Positions 62,536 to 64,000 of a stretch of 64,000 nt of DNA are shown here, in pieces. The translations under genes were made by a program, and so were the position numbers. Source of the DNA: Mycoplana rhizolycopersici (GTDB taxonomy: Bacteria; Pseudomonadota; Alphaproteobacteria; Rhizobiales; Rhizobiaceae); contig NZ_JABXYK010000008.1 of NCBI RefSeq assembly GCF_013378445.1, positions 186,001-250,000 of the forward strand. Reading direction: 5' to 3'. The notes under the pieces are model-generated. The model did no database searches and had not been told where the DNA came from. It saw only the letters and a program-made list of their open reading frames with translations. Every line of letters begins with the position of its first letter. Position 1 is the first letter of the stretch.

Positions 62536-63537
62536 TCATAGTATGGCTTCACCATTTGCATTGAAACGATGCAACTGTCCGGAATTTGGCGTTGCATACA
62601 CGATTTCATCCGCTTCGTAGTGGTGTTCCCCGAACAGCCGCGCCGTCAGCAGGCCCGTTTTTTCGCTGTCGAGATAGACGATCGTGTCGGCGCCGAGATG
62701 CTCGACATGGACAATCGTCCCCCTCCATTCGCCGGCCTCGCGCGACAGGCTCATGTGCTCCGGGCGGATGCCGATCGTGGCGGCGTCGCTGCGCCCGAGG
62801 CGGGCTGCATCGATGAAATTCATGGCGGGCGAACCGATGAAGCCGGCAACGAACAGGTTGGCCGGCCTGTTGTAGAGCTCCATAGGTGAGCCGACCTGCT
62901 GGATCACGCCGCCGTCGAGCACGACGATCTTGTCGGCCAGCGTCATCGCCTCGACCTGGTCGTGGGTAACGTAGATCATCGTCGCCTTCAGCTCGCGGTG
63001 CAGCCGAGCGATCTCGAGCCGCGTATTGACGCGCAACGCCGCATCGAGGTTGGAGAGCGGCTCGTCGAACAGGAACAGCTTCGGCTCGCGCACGATGGCA
63101 CGCCCAATCGCCACGCGCTGGCGCTGCCCGCCGGAGAGTTCGGCCGGCCGCCGGTCGAGATACTTCTCCAGCGACAGCATGGCAGACGCCTTCTTCGTCC
63201 GCTCCTCGATCTGCGCCTTCGGCGTGCCGGCCTGCTTCAAGCCGAGCCCCATGTTGTCCTTGACGCTCAGGTGCGGATAGAGCGCATAGGACTGGAATAC
63301 CATGGCGATACCGCGCTTGGCCGGCGGCACGGCGCTGACTTCGGCGCCGTCGATCAGGATGTTGCCCGAGGTCGCATCCTCAAGCCCCGCGATAATGCGC
63401 AAAAGCGTCGATTTCCCGCAACCCGACGGCCCAACGAAGATGACGAACTCGCCGTCCTTCACGTCGAGGTCGATGCCCTTGAGCACGTCGACCGGCCCGA
63501 AGGACTTGCGCACGGATTTGAGTTGCAGGGAGCCCAT
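62536..63537 (-). CDS. Sugar-type ABC transporter ATP-binding protein (UgpC/MalK class)
   Basis: 333 aa. Walker A GPSGCGKS is at residues 36-43, the signature is LSGGQRQR, the Walker B Asp-Glu is in [12 protein letters not shown], the switch His is in THDQVEAM, and a MalK-type OB domain follows from about 235 (IGIRPEHM). The promiscuous UgpC/MsmK type serves sugar or glycerol-3-phosphate permeases. GGAAGGAA lies five bases before the ATG. It follows an oxidoreductase gene on the same strand by 13 bases, so it ends a carbohydrate operon that enters the window from the right. Confidence 0.9.
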   Translation of the reverse strand: MGSLQLKSVRKSFGPVDVLKGIDLDVKDGEFVIFVGPSGCGKSTLLRIIAGLEDATSGNILIDGAEVSAVPPAKRGIAMVFQSYALYPHLSVKDNMGLGLKQAGTPKAQIEERTKKASAMLSLEKYLDRRPAELSGGQRQRVAIGRAIVREPKLFLFDEPLSNLDAALRVNTRLEIARLHRELKATMIYVTHDQVEAMTLADKIVVLDGGVIQQVGSPMELYNRPANLFVAGFIGSPAMNFIDAARLGRSDAATIGIRPEHMSLSREAGEWRGTIVHVEHLGADTIVYLDSEKTGLLTARLFGEHHYEADEIVYATPNSGQLHRFNANGEAIL

Positions 63538-63550
63538 CGTCGTTCCTTCC

Positions 63551-64000
63551 TTACAGCTTTACCGGCCGGCCGGTGCGCACGCTCTCGTCGGCGGCAAGGC
63601 AGATCCTGAGTGACTGCACCGCATCGTCCATGTGCCGGGTCAGGTCGATATCCTCGCGGATCGCCTTCAGCACATAGGCCTGCTCCCGGTCGCAGAGTTC
63701 TTGGTGTCCCGGCTCACCGGTCATCTTCAGATCCTCGTCGGCCTTCAGAAAACGGCCGTCCGGCCCGGTCTCGGCATTGTGGAGGCGGATCACGGCGGTC
63801 TTGGTGTGCGTATCGATATCGTCGGACTTGGCGTTCGGGTCCATGACGATCGACACAGAACCCTTCGGCGACATCACGTCCTTCACGAAGAAGGCCGTCT
63901 CCGAGATCATCGGTCCCCAGCCGGCTTCGTACCAGCCGAGCGAGCCGTCGTCGTAAAGCACCTGCAAATGCCCGTAATTGTACATATCCGGCGCGATCTC
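63551..64000 (-). CDS. Gfo/Idh/MocA family oxidoreductase, C-terminal part (cut by window edge)
   Basis: About 149 residues of the C-terminal domain are visible; the frame is still open at position 64000. The segment [23 protein letters not shown] and the end [29 protein letters not shown] are typical of sugar- or inositol-dehydrogenase-like Gfo/Idh/MocA proteins. The NAD-binding N-terminus lies outside the window. Co-transcribed with the UgpC-like gene, so a role in breakdown of an imported polyol or sugar is likely. Confidence 0.82.
   Translation of the reverse strand, partial: EIAPDMYNYGHLQVLYDDGSLGWYEAGWGPMISETAFFVKDVMSPKGSVSIVMDPNAKSDDIDTHTKTAVIRLHNAETGPDGRFLKADEDLKMTGEPGHQELCDREQAYVLKAIREDIDLTRHMDDAVQSLRICLAADESVRTGRPVKL

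Overview
The window is high-GC DNA with dense, short-spaced operons, many ABC importers for amines, RIME-like palindromic repeats, and close resemblance to rhizobial families (for example an Atu4866-like protein). It most likely comes from an alphaproteobacterium of the Hyphomicrobiales, family Rhizobiaceae (Rhizobium/Ensifer/Shinella-like). This placement is inferred from gene content and sequence style only. No rRNA, tRNA, CRISPR array, phage or transposase gene was seen.

Layout. 1-3.7 kb: a family-5 solute-binding protein and a CocE/NonD hydrolase, the end of an operon that starts upstream. 3.7-8.7 kb: an SDR / carboxymuconolactone decarboxylase / Atu4866-like operon divergent from an AraC regulator, then an SRPBCC protein and an HSL-type esterase coupled to an ACT-domain protein. 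8.8-15.5 kb: a LysR regulator followed by a ydcSTUV-patD operon for putrescine-type amine uptake and gamma-aminobutyraldehyde oxidation, with the same order as in E. coli. 15.6-20.0 kb: a DUF1328 membrane peptide with a clear terminator, then an iron operon (TonB receptor, FhuF-like reductase, binding protein) behind two TGA-N9-TCA boxes of the RirA type. 21-31 kb: a methylated-amine/betaine demethylation block (MttB-family methyltransferase, Rieske oxygenase, two tandem DMGDH/SarDH-like FAD-GcvT enzymes) with a divergent LysR regulator. 31-42 kb: mixed genes, including a zinc-ribbon/cyclase/AAA/TPR signalling protein, a peroxiredoxin-like protein, a GlxA-type regulator facing two Tat-exported hydrolases, a GH32 fructosidase and a DUF1194 protein.

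42-56.7 kb is the most interesting part. Four transcription units surround a BetI-like TetR gene: a second Rieske oxygenase; a class III aminotransferase divergent from PotBCA-type transporter genes; a methyltransferase-TetR-binding protein-monoamine oxidase operon; and, divergent from it, two COG1233/PYROXD2-like FAD oxidoreductases with a GcvT-type aminomethyltransferase. Three 16-bp dyads of the form TGAAT-N3-C-N-TTCA, identical in spacing, lie in exactly the three promoter regions that serve these units. I read this as one regulon for uptake and stepwise N-demethylation, oxidation and transamination of an unidentified methylated amine.

56.7-64 kb: a repeat, a small conserved-looking protein, an RND efflux operon whose TetR regulator is the last gene, and the end of a sugar-type operon (UgpC-like ATPase and an oxidoreductase cut by the window edge).
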